Source: Tubulanus polymorphus (taxonomy: Eukaryota; Nemertea; Palaeonemertea; Tubulaniformes; Tubulanidae). Taken from it: a stretch of DNA of 60,000 nt. Numbering within the stretch: the stretch's first letter is position 1; every line of letters starts with the position of its first letter. Location: the NCBI RefSeq assembly GCF_964204645.1, contig NC_134026.1:16202650-16262649 (forward strand). Reading direction: 5' to 3'. Both the position numbers and the translations under genes were made by a program. Shown here piece after piece: positions 19,894 through 32,255 of the stretch. Below the pieces are notes generated by a model. The model was not told where the DNA came from, searched no databases, and saw only the letters and a list, made by a program, of their open reading frames with translations.

Positions 19894-20719
19894 TTCCTTT
19901 TTTTGATTTATATCATTCAGTCTTTTTAACTATACCCAGTTTTACTTGATATTTAAGGACTTCACATTGAGGCTTAAGCTCGTTCTGGGTGGCATTTCGG
20001 ACTACAATGCAAAAACTTTTTCTGTTTAAAATATTTAAAAACTGCGGCAGCAGGGTTGATTGTATGCATATTTTTTTGAACGTGGATATGTCTCATTCCC
20101 TGGCCGTGTATGATAAATCAACAGTTATAATTGTAGAAATGAAATGCTGCCAGCCGGGCCTAGGGTTAATACCTTCTTTTTGTGATGAAAATAAAAATCG
20201 ACCGGATAGGTCAATTTGAAAAATATTGTAACGATTTTATTTGTTTAAAATCGAGTGTTGTATTGCGTGAGGTCAGGACTGAAACCTACTATGCACTGGC
20301 ATGCAAGTTTTTTTATCTTAAAATAGGGATTATTATTATTTGTTTATTTGGTTGGTAAATTTCGTTTGATTTTTTGATCAAGTCAAAATCTTTTAATCAA
20401 GTTTTGATCGAGTCAGTGCCCCTTACAGACCAACCACACCTGCCGGGAACGAAACAGGGGGTCTGATTTTGTCCATTTTTATATTTTTTGGTCGTTTTCT
20501 ACGTATGAATAGTCCGACTGTAGTTTTTTCTCTGGTAGAGTTGATGTAGAAGTCCTCTAAGTTGATTGTCCCACGTGTTGACCAGATAGAAAGGAAGCAC
20601 ATTTCGAAACACAAATTTTTCAGATGAGAGAATGGTCCTAGGGTATCCAAAGTGTAGATGTATGACATTGACGGTGCAGCCCCGATGAGGAGGGGTTTCT
20701 CCGTCAAGGGGTGCGTAGC
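19894..20719. other. Region downstream of MAK16
   Basis: No second gene recognised. A long minus-strand frame over 20423-20971 is a LINE tail on the right, tetranucleotide repeats in the middle and an unidentified stretch ending RPPVSFPAGVVGL on the left. Only the first two parts are explained. Confidence 0.4.
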
Positions 20720-20786
20720 ACGCATGCATACGTACGTACGTACGTTCGTACATACATACATACATACATACATACATACATACAGA
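20720..20786. repeat. (TACA/TACG)n microsatellite at a LINE 3' end
   Basis: Runs of ACGT and CATA units. On the minus strand this is (TATG)n immediately following LINE sequence, the same order as at 46488-46560. Confidence 0.8.
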
Positions 20787-20829
20787 TAATTAACAAATGA
20801 TAAACGTACATAGACGCCAATAAACACAC

Positions 20830-21890
20830 ACATAAAAAATACATACCGAATTCCCAATACATCAACATATACAAAAATGGCATAAAGGTATTTGGAAGCA
20901 GTTTTGATAAATTTTGAAAGTTGTTTGAGTTGTTTACCTTTAGTTTTCATTAGTTGGGTAAATTTGTGCACACTTGGCCTAGTCCTGAAAAATGGTTTTA
21001 AGAATTTAGTGCGGATGTTTTGGAAAAAAAGGCATTTAATGACATGGTGGAATTAGTCCCCGACATTTCAGTGTCGCAGAGACTAAAAAGTGTTTCCTAG
21101 GGTTTCGATTGTATCTTCCAGTTTCTATTGGTAGTTTATGATTTGAGCGCCGAAAACGGCAAAAATTATTCTTAAGTCCGATGGCAGTGTGTGAGATATT
21201 CTTCAAAGCCCCATTAACTTTTGAAATGTTAATAGTATAAAGCTGTGTTAGAGTTGTTTAGGGCCCCAAAGTTGTACTGATCTCTTGAGCGATTATTTAC
21301 GATGGTAGCAAAAATATTTGGGTCTAGGTTATTCTGTGTATACCATATTTAACCCAATCCATTGGTTTCTAGCACATTTCTTATGAAATCAAGCCATTTA
21401 CTAGTGTTTATGATAAATACGATGGTAATCTGTTAGTGTTTAATAGGTTTCTCCAAAAATTAAGCATTCTACTTTTAATAGTAATGGAAAGAGGGAATCG
21501 TCCTAGTTCACCATAAATAAAAAAGCTTGGTGTTGATCTTTTTAATTTGAGTAGGTACTTGAAAAGAGTTAATTCTACTCTCTCTAGTCGGTTCAGATTT
21601 AGAAAAACCCAAATTTCACAGCCAAAAGTTAGAACGGGAACCACCATAGAGTTGAAGAGTTGAAGTCAAAGAGTTGAAGTGCTAGATCTATTCCTAGTGA
21701 ACATTCCTGAACCTTTGTCAATACGGTACGAAAAAACATGGCTTTTTTGCATGCGTTTCTAGTGAATCAATTAAATGATAAACTACCATTATAACGAAAA
21801 AAGATACCTAGGTATTTAAAACAATCCACCAGTTCTATTTTGTTACCGTCCAAGTAAAACTCTAGGGGGTTAAGACGCTTTCTCTTCTGA
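20830..21890 (-). pseudogene. LINE 3' region (RT C-terminus)
   Basis: The minus strand at 21408-21647 encodes VPVLTFGCEIWVF and FFIYGELGRFPLSI, the post-RT region of a LINE family also seen at 45590 and 57102 (GELGRYPIKI). Further along, a GD.FHHVIKC-like zinc-knuckle area and MHKFTQLMKTKGKQL follow, frameshifted. The copy ends in (TATG)n. The RT core is missing. Confidence 0.72.
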
Positions 21891-23110
21891 AAGATGATTA
21901 CTTAAGTTATGTCAACGGTCTGGCCGATCGATAATCATTCGTATGCTTAATACACTACGCTCAAAGCTATTTTTAGCACACGCAATTTCAGTGGCCTGTA
22001 ATTTCACTACTATTGGGCGAATTGGACGGATTAAGCAAAAATATATTTCTTAATTTGTTTTTCTTTATTGTGCGAAAAGTTGAATGCCGTGGGTTTCATA
22101 TTTTTTTAGAAATTGACCAAAAAGTGTCAAAAATTCGATTTATTTGAGCACTTATTTATGCAGCATCTTTAACTGTCCAAAATAACACATGTAAAAATTC
22201 AATGCTATTTGCGTCGGAAGAACTTTATCTCGTGAAGATCCGACGCTTTGTTCGGTAGTTATGGGGCTTTGAAAGACGAAACCCCCCAAAATATCGGCTA
22301 TATATGATTTGTGTTGACCCGGTTTGAACTCCATCATGACGTCAAAACATTCGTTGAATATGTAAATGAGGTGGATCAGTAAGTGATATTTCGCTTAGCA
22401 AAATGGCGGCCCAATTGAAGAGGTCCATATTCATCATTTCTAGCGCGAATACTGATACTCAAGGCGTATGATATAATGACTTATTGTGTGCGATGACGAA
22501 ATTCTGTTTCAAATTGCAGAAATTTACTACCGTGTTCGCCACACGGATTCACTGGATCAGCTGATAGCATCGAATTTTTTAAGTTGAGTCTGATATTTAC
22601 ACGACTGGAATAATTGTTTTATCATCATTAATTGAAGTCATTTGACGGTCGCATTAACGATCCGTTTTGGAGCCTGATTATTTGTATTAGTTTGTAAATC
22701 GCGGCACAGTGATGAGCGTTCGCGTTGAAAACAGTCGTGTACAGTCGCATAGGCAATATAGCCTTATACTCTCGTGTTCACTGCGTGTATTTATCAGTCG
22801 TCGGTAACGCGCGCCACAGTGTAGGACGCACGTAACAACGATTTGTCTTGAGTGAAGATGTAGGCATGCATGCCTACAAAAAGCAATCCTATGGTGAAAT
22901 TATTAAAAACCATGTCAGTTGATTTCGCCAGCAGCCGGCACTGGCCTCAAATTTGCATAAACTTGGTCACTCGTAGTTTTAGTTGTTTTATATGTCATTC
23001 CAGGGATGTATTAATTTTTAATGAACATTAATCTTTTGAGACAAACATTCCCATAATCAACTTCTCGAAGATTTCATTCTCGTTTAAAGTCAGTGGCCAA
23101 AATTAAGTCC
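21891..23110. other. Spacer without recognisable feature
   Basis: No gene-like frame longer than about 60 codons, no RNA gene and no repeat end recognised on either strand. Confidence 0.45.
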
Positions 23111-24040
23111 TTTTTATGCCCCAACAACGCGTTGTGGTGGGTATATTCTAATCACTTCGTCGTTCGTCCGTCTGTCCGTCCGTCCGTTCGTCTGTCTGTC
23201 TGTCCGCAGTGGTTTCCGTGCCCTAGCAGCTAAACCCTTCGACAGATTTTCTTCAAATTCTCGAGTTGTGTTGTACTACATGAGGTCAGTAACTAATTAG
23301 ATCTTGGGTCCTGTACATCTATGGTCAAGGTCGCAGGAAACCATTTTTTGAATTTCATTACCGGGCTCTAACTCATAAACGGTTTAAGATAACTGACTGA
23401 AATTCTATGGATGGGTTGTCCTAGGGACCGTGGGTAACTGATTAGATTTTGGGTCCTGTAAGGGTAAGGTCAAGGTCGCAGGAAGCCATTTTGTGAATTT
23501 CATTTCTGGGCTCTAACTCATAAACGGTTTAAGATAACTTACTGAAATTCTATGGATGCGTTATCCTAGGGACCGTGGGTAACTGATTAGATTTCAGGTC
23601 GTGTTGGTCAAAGGTCAAGGTTACTAGAAGTTGTTACGTATTTTTCATTTCCGGGCTCTATCTTATAGATGGTTTAAGATGATTTGGTGACACTTTTTGG
23701 GTGGGTTATCCTAAAGACCATGAGTAACTGATTACATTTCGGGTCCTCTAGGTCAAAGGTCAAGGTCACAAGGAGCTGTTTTGTATTTTTCATTTCCGGG
23801 CTCTTAATTCAAAAACGATATAAGATAACTTTGTGAAATTTAATGGATGGGTTACCCTAGAGACCGTGAGTGACTGATTAGATTTCGAGTCATGTAGGTC
23901 AAAGGTCAAGGAAACCGGAAGCCGTTTTGTATTATTCATTTCCTGCCTTCAGAAATAGGTCGACATACACTCGGGGTGTATTTTACACTCGGGCGTTTCA
24001 CCTGATGTGGGGGCATCAGTCGTCTTTAGCGACATTCTAG
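23111..24040 (+). mobile_element. Family 2 tandem-core element
   Basis: The head TTTTTATGCCCCAACAACGC folds on GTTGTGGTGGGTATA and is followed by CGTCCGTCTGTCCGTCCGTC. Core units of about 145 bp start near 23361, 23506, 23650 and 23795, each with GGGCTCT(A/T)(A/T)CTCAT-like and GGTCAAGGT boxes. The tail GTGGGGGCAT mirrors the head, followed by the hairpin GTCG..CGAC and ATTCTAGTTG. It abuts a minus-strand LINE fragment. Confidence 0.7.
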
Positions 24041-25345
24041 TTGATATATTTTTTCTTTTTTAATTTTCAATGATATTGAATTTTTGCGTGCTAGTAGGTC
24101 TAGCCTATACATGACAAATTTTTTTACGTCACACCAGTTTAGCGAGCCACTGGACCATTGGTCCTTTATTTCCAAATTGATATCCAGTCTCCATAGGTGA
24201 CAGTAGTCAAATAGCACATCTATTTCATATTGTAAATCCCCGGACTTTCTGCTAGGGGCACAGCATCATCGGCATAGAATAAAACAAAAAGTTTAAACCA
24301 GAAGTCTAAGTTGTCTTGGTCATGAAAGAGATGAATGCCATCACATCGATTTTTCAATAAGTATAATTCCATAAATAGATTAAGAAAAGGATTGGGGAAA
24401 GGTTTACACCTTGCCGCAATCCTTTAAAACTCTGAAAATAATCTGGCCGTATTCCATCTACACGGATACACGACTTGGCGTTTTGATAGATATTAGTAAT
24501 TACCAGAAGGATCTTCCCTGTTACACCAGTACTTATAATTTTGTGTCATAACGCTTTTCCTCCAAATCGAATCAAAAACTTCACGATAGTCGATAAAGAC
24601 ACGATAGAGCCTTTTATTACTAGCCAAGAATAGATCAATTATTGACTTCAATGAGAAGATATGATCAAGCACCGAGTGCCCCTTTCTGAATCCGGCTTGG
24701 TTCTTTAGCAAAAGATCGTTCAATTCTAAGTAGCTTTCCTAGGCAGCTAAGTAGGGTAATCCCTCTATAGTTGTCACGGTTTGTAACGTCACCTTTCTGT
24801 GTATAAATGGGGGTAATCGGTACCAATACTCCAAGTCTCAGGGATATCCCAAGTATCTAGGATGTTAATAAGAATAAAAGGACCAATGTAGGCAAAATGA
24901 AAGCCTTAAGAATTTCGTTTGTAATTTGATCTATTCCTGGCGCCTTACTGACTTCGTCTTCTGTGAAGTAAACATTAAGTACTAACAGTATTAGTATTAA
25001 CATCGTCACCGTCTAGAGTGAAATCACTAACGTTAAACAAAGCATCAGGAAGATTTCCCCGTCTTCAGGATTTTTGTGAGGATCAACGTTGAAGCTAAAG
25101 ATATCTTCTAGTGAGGCACTGCATGTGGATGGTTTGTATCTGACCTTTCATTTGTCTCAGTATGTTATTGGTATTTCGTACTTTTTTCTTGTCAGTTCTA
25201 ATGTCTTTCATATATTTTCTACAGGCCCTATTCATTTTTTGTACTTTGTTATTGCAGGTTCTCGAACCTTTTTACCTACGTTTCACGAGACGGTAATTTC
25301 TCCTAGACTGGTTGGTTTGGGTTTTTTGACGCCTTATAAAATGTT
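24041..25345 (-). pseudogene. LINE reverse-transcriptase fragment
   Basis: The minus strand reads, in order, a basic pre-RT segment (NKVQKMNRACRKYMKD), NYRGITLLSCLGKLL, NQAGFRKGHSVLDHIFSLKS, then RLYRVFIDYREVFDSIWR, a LRQGVNLSPILF-like box and CHLWRLDINLEIK. All are standard RT motifs of non-LTR retrotransposons. Frameshifts and stops are frequent. It is bounded by family 2 on the left and repeat D on the right. Confidence 0.85.
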
Positions 25346-25807
25346 ACCATTATGAAACCTAAACAATGATAACCATTCAGCGTCATTTTACAAACGACAA
25401 ATGTAAATCGATGTGCAAAACGTCACAGGTCTATGTGTACACATACAAGTTATTCGGCAAAATATTATTGACAAAGATGTAGAATGGCTCCCTGTGATTA
25501 TGTAATGAGCACTATTTGAACGTCGAAATGTTATATTGCATTGAATATCATTAGAAGACGTATTGTAATAGTAAAGGATGTATGATTATATCAGAAGCGG
25601 CAGGCATAAATAGAAATGATAAGCAAATCGGATTATTCGGTTAAATGGCGGATGTATACACGATGCGGAAGTCTGATATAAAGTCAGACCCTGACATGTG
25701 GATGCTGGTGGAATGATGAAGCTATCTACAATCTGTGTAGGGCCGGCGTGAATTTCATCGGCGGCTTCAGCGGTCAATATGAAAATGTGTAAACTTATAA
25801 TTAGGGT
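25345..25807 (-). repeat. Dispersed repeat D, left piece of a split copy
   Basis: Reverse complement of about 4370-4835. It breaks off at TTATAAT near 25807, where family 5 sequence starts; the remainder of the repeat resumes at 27514. Confidence 0.7.
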
Positions 25808-26829
25808 TTTCTGTTATTTCACAGAAAACTCTATTGAGATTCGCGTGTTTCTTCTTATTATTATTTTATGACACACTATTTTCACTAAAAGAACTAAGGC
25901 TTTGTTACCTTGCCGCTGTTGTCGATACAATCCGTATGATATCGTTTAGCTCACTGAGATCTACAAATACTCCGCGTGTTTTTTCACGAATCATCGTTAC
26001 AAAAGCACTGTCGGGCCGTTAACATCGAAAATTTAGCCCCATTCAATGGGGCGACATGTTTTTCGAGTCGTCATCCCGAAATCAACCCGCAGGCCGATTG
26101 TCACTTCGATTATCAATTCAAGTATAAAGGAACTAATTTATTGCCGCAGACTTCACATTCAGCCGCGGTCTTCAAACAGTGATTATAACAATAGCCCATT
26201 TTCCTCATCAAATCATATTACCGATACACTGGAAATTTACTACTTAAGATTTTAAAAGCACTGTCGAGCTGTTAATGAATCGACGCGTGTTACTACATCG
26301 TCGTTCCGGGGATCAGCTGCGAGTTTCTCCTCATCATGAGAATCAAATCGAGGACAAATTAATTTATTACTACCAGTGATTTGGCTGCGGGTTTCAAGGA
26401 GTTAGTTTATCAATACCTATTTTTCTTTACCGAATTAACCGTGTGTTTACTAAGATAAATCTTTAGTGTACCGGGGAATCGTAAGCCTAAACTAAACACG
26501 CCGAAGAGATATAGCGGAGAAAAGCTGTTATGTCGACGAGGTATCAAAATAGAATAATATGTTACTTTATTCGGCCGCGGGCTTCAACCTGTATATCAAT
26601 ACCATCAATACTCTATATTTCCTACAGTACATACCGATCATTGTCAAATGCACAAGGTATTTACTAAATACAAGTACGCGCTCTTGCGACTGGCAGAAAC
26701 TAGTCGCACATAGTCGCTGACAATCGTATCGCAACCGACTTGCAGCGAAACTTGCGATGCAACGCGAGGATCGCATCGCGTCGCAAGGCCGACCTACGTC
26801 CGGCTTTAAGTTACTGCGGAGCCCCAGAA

Positions 26830-27190
26830 ATATCTTTTTTTCGTTCATAAGACCTTTCGCTTGAAAATCCTTTCGTCGGAACAAAATTTATTTCGTTCGA
26901 ATCAATAATATTCTGTTCGATTGTTCCAATTTGAAAAAATATTTCAAAAAGAAAAGATTTTCATTCAAACATTCGTTCCAAAAGAGTTGTTTTCGCTCAA
27001 CCAAATTTCTTTGCCGGGACAAAAAGTTCTTCATTTCAACAATAACATAGCTCTTTATTCGAACACATTTTTGTCAGAATGAAGAAAAGTTTTGGTTCAA
27101 ACAAAAAGCGTATTGTTCGATCAAACAGAATTGTTTTCAGTCGAACAATATTTTCTTGTCGGAACATTAAGTTTTTTGGTCGAACGGCGT
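26830..27190. repeat. Degenerate TTCG/CGAACA array
   Basis: Irregular repetition of TTCGTTCGAA, TCGAACA and GGAACA blocks separated by A- and T-runs, roughly every 25-30 bp on both strands. It lies inside family 5 and may be its decayed tandem core. Confidence 0.4.
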
Positions 27191-27240
27191 GTTAAGGTCG
27201 TTTTGGAAATTTACTCGGTCTGGTATATTTTGGATTACTG

Positions 27241-27478
27241 TGTATGTCAGGACATTAAACAGAAGACGACTTAGGATTCTACTTTGCGTAACTCCACTAG
27301 TTAGACCGACTTATTCCAAGATTCCGTTTCGGCTACAAGTTTTCGTTCAGAGATAACTGCTGAGCCATTTGAGCGACCTATCATTGATACCGTTTTCTAA
27401 TAGCCTGTTTAGTAATGGCTGACGTTGAACCTTATCAAATGCTTTGTCGAAATCCACCGTTGAACAGGATTCAAGACT
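27241..27478 (-). pseudogene. LINE reverse-transcriptase fragment
   Basis: The minus strand encodes STVDFDKAFDKVQRQPLLNR, then LKWLSSYL and, after a frameshift, SGVTQSRILSRL in the place of SGVPQGSILGPL. This is the RT palm, with no catalytic ADD box in the fragment. It is enclosed in the family 5 element. Confidence 0.72.
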
Positions 27479-27513
27479 GTGCAGAAAACCCGTTATTGCT
27501 GCTATGCAGCTAC

Positions 27514-28165
27514 ATTTTCAATATTCAAATGTTATAGAAAATATGTTCGATATTAGGGGTACGCAGGTTTCATGAGATTAGCAATTTATAATAACATGGC
27601 TGTCATATACGGCTCTGCGTCCTCTGATGGCATGTATATTAGGTGACAATTCAATTCAATTTATTGATCCTTATTACATATAAAATTCCAAAATTCAATA
27701 AAGTTACAAATTTCAAAATAAGAAAATACAACATACAAGACACACGCGTAATTCACACAAAATAACATAAATAAAATATTTTAAATGACAATGTCTACTT
27801 CAACCCACTCAAGAGGATATCGAGTGACAGCCAAACCGAGCAGGGACTCCGGCCGGCTGGCTAGACCACACACGATATGCTCCAAATACGGATGAAGCAG
27901 ACATCAGAAGAGCTCGTTCCTCAACCATGGAGGCAATGAAGTTGCAGACCAGCTTAGTGGCAAAAGTGAATGAAGTCGGTGGGGAGTTATCAATTATTGA
28001 CAATTTTCAATAAAAAAATTAGATGAAACCACTACTACAGTCGAAGACCTGTATCATCTACCCAATCGCTTCGATTTCAAATTTGCAATTTCACATTAGC
28101 TTATCCCAAAAATTCTACATTTTTTGCAGGCGTCAAATAATTTATTAAAATTGATTTTCTTGTTT
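27514..28165 (-). repeat. Dispersed repeat D, right piece of a split copy
   Basis: Reverse complement of about 3780-4370, including GAGGCAATGAAGTTGCAGAC and GTCAAATAATTTATTA-type blocks. On the + strand a short frame DEADIRRARSSTMEAMKLQT is readable, suggesting decayed coding of unknown origin. Confidence 0.65.
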
Positions 28166-28830
28166 CTTTTTCACACAATGACGGAAACTGAAGTTATATA
28201 TATTAATTTTTGTATTTTGTATGTAACCGGAGGCTTTCGTTTTGTATAAGTTCGTTTTTATAAATATCAACAGTTTCGTTTTTCCAATTAATTTTTTCAA
28301 ATCGTTGCGGGTTTGACAAGCTAAGCGGCTTAGGTATAGTTCCTATCAATACACCCTTTTAGATCCGACAACTAGTTGGCACATGGACATCGGAAAAGAG
28401 TTTGTCAAAACTGTCGTATGAATGCATTGTTTCAACTGGCATTCAAATGTAACTTTTTAGTCATTAAAATAACTATAATTGATCATGAATAATTATTTAA
28501 ACTATTTCTTATAGCAGAAGATGAGCACTGTTAAACTTATTATGGTCCGTTAGAGTCCATTTTGCCACAACGTTTCTTTCTTGCATAGCTGCTTGTTAAC
28601 GCGATTACGTCTTTTTGGTACCTTTAACCTCATAATTAAGTTCTAAAACTTCAATTTGGTAAATGAACTTTTAAATCAAAATTGTTAAAATTGGCCGGTC
28701 TCCTATACAGTTTCGGTTCGGTTTATTACTGTCCAATTTAAGTAACATTGCGCTGAACACAAAAACAGAAATTACTTAAATTACAATTAAGTACAATATG
28801 GCATATGGCGTAATGTTGAAATTCGGGGTC
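28166..28830. other. Spacer without recognisable feature
   Basis: AT-rich, with no gene, RNA or repeat end recognised. Confidence 0.45.
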
Positions 28831-29267
28831 GTCTACTCATTACTCCGAAGTCCCAATTACTCCGACATTGCGTTTTAAGACAGCACATAATCTCCCATAA
28901 TCGTGACATTGATGAACATTATTTGAGGGGTTTCAGATGGGAGCCGTTAAGGTTTGAGCAAACAGTTTTGAAATAACTCACCTGGCCACGGAATATCGCA
29001 AAACGGAGAATTCTTAATTATCGTATAGCCGTCGTACCCTGTATCACTATCATAGGTCTACCCCGGCATTATGTTATTGTAAAAATCAATAAAACATTTT
29101 CAGAGATGTTTAAGCGCGTTAAATTAAACATTTATTATAATTTTCCCTCACAGAAATTGACTCTCGCAGATAACATGTTCATTAAGAAATACGCAACGAA
29201 ATTCGCTATAGTAGCGGACTCGAAAAGCTGACTTAAACATACGAACCCAGTCTAGTGTGGCATGTTT

Positions 29268-29325
29268 CCGCGCCGTGGCCGAGTTAAGCGATATAATCCG
29301 GTTCGAATTCCTGCTGGGGAGAATG
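29268..29325 (+). repeat. tRNA-derived SINE head remnant
   Basis: GCCGTGGCCGAGTTAAGCG resembles a pol III A box and CCGGTTCGAATTCC a B box, at tRNA-like spacing. There is no complete cloverleaf, so it is not a functional tRNA gene. Related heads are at 47309, 47578 and 52108. Confidence 0.5.
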
Positions 29326-29591
29326 ATCCGCGCATGTTCATAAACAACACGAAGGGACCGATTAGTAAATTACGGGTTAGAGAACGAAGTGTGCTTTAAA
29401 ACATATCTCGAAGTGTTTAGGCTAAAAAGTGATGTCGACCCAGCCGGCCGCCTATCTGCCCTGTAGATTACTTCTTTTACAGAAAATGACCCGGCCGCTG
29501 CGGAAAAAGAAGGTATTCATTTTTTAGCCTTAGGCTTCATTGGTTTCCAGGAAACCATCACTTTGAATTTACGCCGATCAGGTGACCTTCT

Positions 29592-29731
29592 GGGGTCGGT
29601 TCCACAGTCGAGACTTAAGTCCAAAAATGGGCTTAAGTCTTAAAATTGGTCTTAAGTTGTTAGATTGGCTATAGAACTAATATGGTCTCAGACAGGTCTT
29701 AAGTCTAAGCGATGACTATGGAACTGGCCCC
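29592..29731. mobile_element. Small MITE (about 140 bp)
   Basis: The terminal inverted repeat GGGTCGGTTCCACAGTC is mirrored by GACTATGGAACTGGCCC. Inside are three ACTTAAGTC/CTTAAGTCT blocks that extend the fold. No coding capacity. Confidence 0.6.
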
Positions 29732-29989
29732 TGGTTCCTTAAAGCGATTCATGTTGTTTGATCCATGATGGAAGGAATGAAATAACGACCACACACTACA
29801 GATTCCGATGAATATTCATCACATCAACTTTGGGGCCGTCTCAAAATGTCAATAGGCTAACAACCTTCCAGTTTAAGAACATAAATTCTTGAATACTTTT
29901 AAAAGATCATTTACATGTACCGCCAAAATTTTAACAGTCCCGTGGCGTTATAGCGGGCTTTGACTTTGAGTATGGTCTTGTTTGAAATA

Positions 29990-30155
29990 TAACCATTTCG
30001 TTTCGTATTTCGTTTCGTAATTTAGCACTACTCACAAAAAATTTACATTTTGTTATTTCGTTTCGCATTTCGTGATTTCGTAGTTTCATAATTTCGCTTC
30101 ATATTTCGTAATTTCGTTTCACATTTCGTAATTTCGTCGTTTCGTACTTTGGCAG
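29990..30155 (+). repeat. Degenerate TTTCGTA/ATTTCGT array
   Basis: About 15 units of ATTTCGT(T/A)-like sequence in direct orientation, interrupted once near 30025-30045. Low-complexity tandem repeat. Confidence 0.7.
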
Positions 30156-30305
30156 GACCCGTTCGTAGTTTTGGGACCTTTGAGTAATGCGTCTTCGGAG
30201 TAATGGGACCAGCTTTTACTTCATCTTATCTAATGGATTTTCGGAGTAATGGGAGTTCGGAGTATTGGGACTTTGGGGTAATGGGACTTCGGAGCATAGG
30301 TATGC

Positions 30306-32200
30306 TCCGAGATCCGACCAGTATTAGAATAAACAAGAACAATACACAAGTCGTTTATGGTCTAAGATCATTACATAAATTATTTGATATCGCCACATTT
30401 AGCTAGGTTTTGACCTCTCGAATAGAAAAATGTAATGTAGGCTTTTTCATCGGGATGTCACCAGAAGTATCTTGGTATGAATTTTCTTCTCATGCTTTGA
30501 AAAAGGGACATACTAAAAGAAAATAGAATTCCTCCCCTGAGTTGCTGCCAAAGTACATTTTTTGCCAAAAAAACCCAGAAGGCTTGTTACACAATTTTGG
30601 GGTTCTGTTGGGTAAAGCTCTACCACCATTAAAAATGAACAACTAACGAAACCTGATTTACTAATCGATGTGCACGAGGTAAAAAGTAAAGGGTTACCTC
30701 TTCAGATAAGCATGGAAGTGATACATTGTGTATACCTTAAAAGGTATCATAATAAGTTTATAACGGATGCGATATTCAACTGGTGGCCAGTGTAGAATAC
30801 GCAGAACGAGTAGAATAGACGAAGATTTGATAAGTACGAGAAGTAAGAAGTTCTTTTCACTCGTCTCTGGAGTGATTTGAGAGAGTTAGCGGGTAGCCCA
30901 TCAAGTAGTCACTGAAATCAAGACGTTGGGTAACTGAGTCATGGTCATAAATACGAGCAGCATCAGCAGACATTTCTAATTTTGCTTATGTTTGAAGAAG
31001 GAAAATTACAGTACATGTATTTAACAGTTAACACTATTTATGTCCTCGAAAGTAAGCTCGGAATAAAATAATTGCACCAAGATTCCGAACAGACGTGGAT
31101 GGTGTCAAAATGAATATTTCCGATATATTAGGTAGCTGCTGAAGCTGATTATACTTATCTCTGATATAAACAAATGTTATTAAATTAGTGTATTAAAATT
31201 ACATTCTTATTTCCTAGTGACATTTTTTCGTACTGTGCAAAAAGGCCATTTACCGGTGAAATCAAACCTATGTAACAAAATTTGGTTGCATTTCTTCCGG
31301 TTGTAATTTTTTCCGTTTTACCCCTTAGCATCAGTCAACCTTTCCACTATCCACTCAATTCCCTGACCTCGATATGTTGATAGATTCTAGTGAGTAGCAC
31401 GTTAGGTGTATGCTTCATGTATATCCAACTCAAGCCGCTTAATGAGATAACATAGCTTGGAAATGGGATCTTCACGCGTGTATAATTGTCGTTTATCAAT
31501 TTAGTAGACATCATCGACCGTCAAAATCTATTTGATTTATGATCATTATTGTGTATACGTACTAACATTGTTCCGAGTATAGTAACTTGTTCGTGTGTTT
31601 TTATGTTGTTATATTTATCAGTCCTGAAAATCAAGTATATATTTAATATTCTGCTTTTGAGGGCAAAAGTGATGCTATTTGAGAATAAAGTAAAGAGAAA
31701 ATAGAGGATTCATTTCAATATTTAAAGAAAATTGAATAGATGTTTTTAGTATTTCTAGTTAATCCATAATTGATAAAAGTATGCCATCTGTTAATCTGTG
31801 TACTCTGTGTAATCTGTAGAGTTTGTAAATTAGTAAGTTTGTTTATGGTTCACCCATAATTGTTTTGATATCAATTTTATTTCAGTTATTTAATTGAGTA
31901 TTTCAGAAATAAATTACAACATCGTGTGCAATGTGACAATCAATGCAATGTTGTAACATAAGACAAAAAGGTTACAGTGTAAAGCAAAGTTTGTATGCAC
32001 TATAACCGAAGAGGAATGTAGAATATGACATGTAGTCGTTGGTAGATAGAGAGCTACTGTTCAAAATACAACTGTGATGAATACAGGTATTTGGAAATAC
32101 AACAGTTTATCAGATGAATATGACAACTTCAACGTTCATTAAAACTTAACTGTGCTTACTTCAACTCGTAATCCACCCGGAGGAGCGCATTTGAACTTTA
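30306..32200. other. Spacer without recognisable gene
   Basis: AT-rich sequence with no exon-like frame and no repeat termini recognised on either strand. Confidence 0.4.
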
Positions 32201-32255
32201 TTACTATGGAAAACTGCGCTATATAAATGACTATTATTATTATTATTATTAACTT
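32200..32255 (+). repeat. Retroposon 3' tail with (ATT)n
   Basis: AACTGCGCTATATAAATGAC is followed by about seven ATT units. A 'GCGCTATATAAATG' end with a trinucleotide tail is a common LINE/SINE 3' terminus. The body upstream is not recognisable. Confidence 0.5.

Larger units (their letters stand above)
25808..27513 (+). mobile_element. Family 5 hairpin-ended element inserted in repeat D
   Basis: The boundaries come from comparison with the uninterrupted repeat D at 4370. The head AGGGTTTTCTG forms a hairpin with CAGAAAACTC. The tail GCAGAAAACCCG (27481) is the head inverted, followed by the hairpin GCTGC-TAT-GCAGC and TACATT. The tail motif recurs at 46898, 46978, 52030 and 52810. The inside holds a degenerate TTCG-rich array and LINE debris. 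There is no ORF for a replication enzyme. Confidence 0.6.
28831..30305. repeat. Segment bracketed by inverted ACTCCGAAGTCCCA arrays
   Basis: The left side has ATTACTCCGAAGTCCCAATT and ACTCCGACA (28838-28866). The right side has CGGAGTAATGGGA (twice or more), CGGAGTATTGGGA and TAATGGGACTTCGGAG (30180-30292), the inverse, as several tandem units. This could be a DNA element with repeated-motif termini about 1.45 kb apart. No transposase is visible. Confidence 0.45.

Noticed and set aside
20423-20971. 182-codon minus-strand ORF as a possible host gene
   Set aside because: Its N-terminal third is the end of a LINE (MHKFTQLMKT) and its middle is translated tetranucleotide repeat; the remaining stretch has no recognisable family.
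25089-25355. 88-codon plus-strand ORF with hydrophobic content
   Set aside because: The opposite strand carries the pre-RT segment of a LINE in a consistent position, so this is an antisense shadow.
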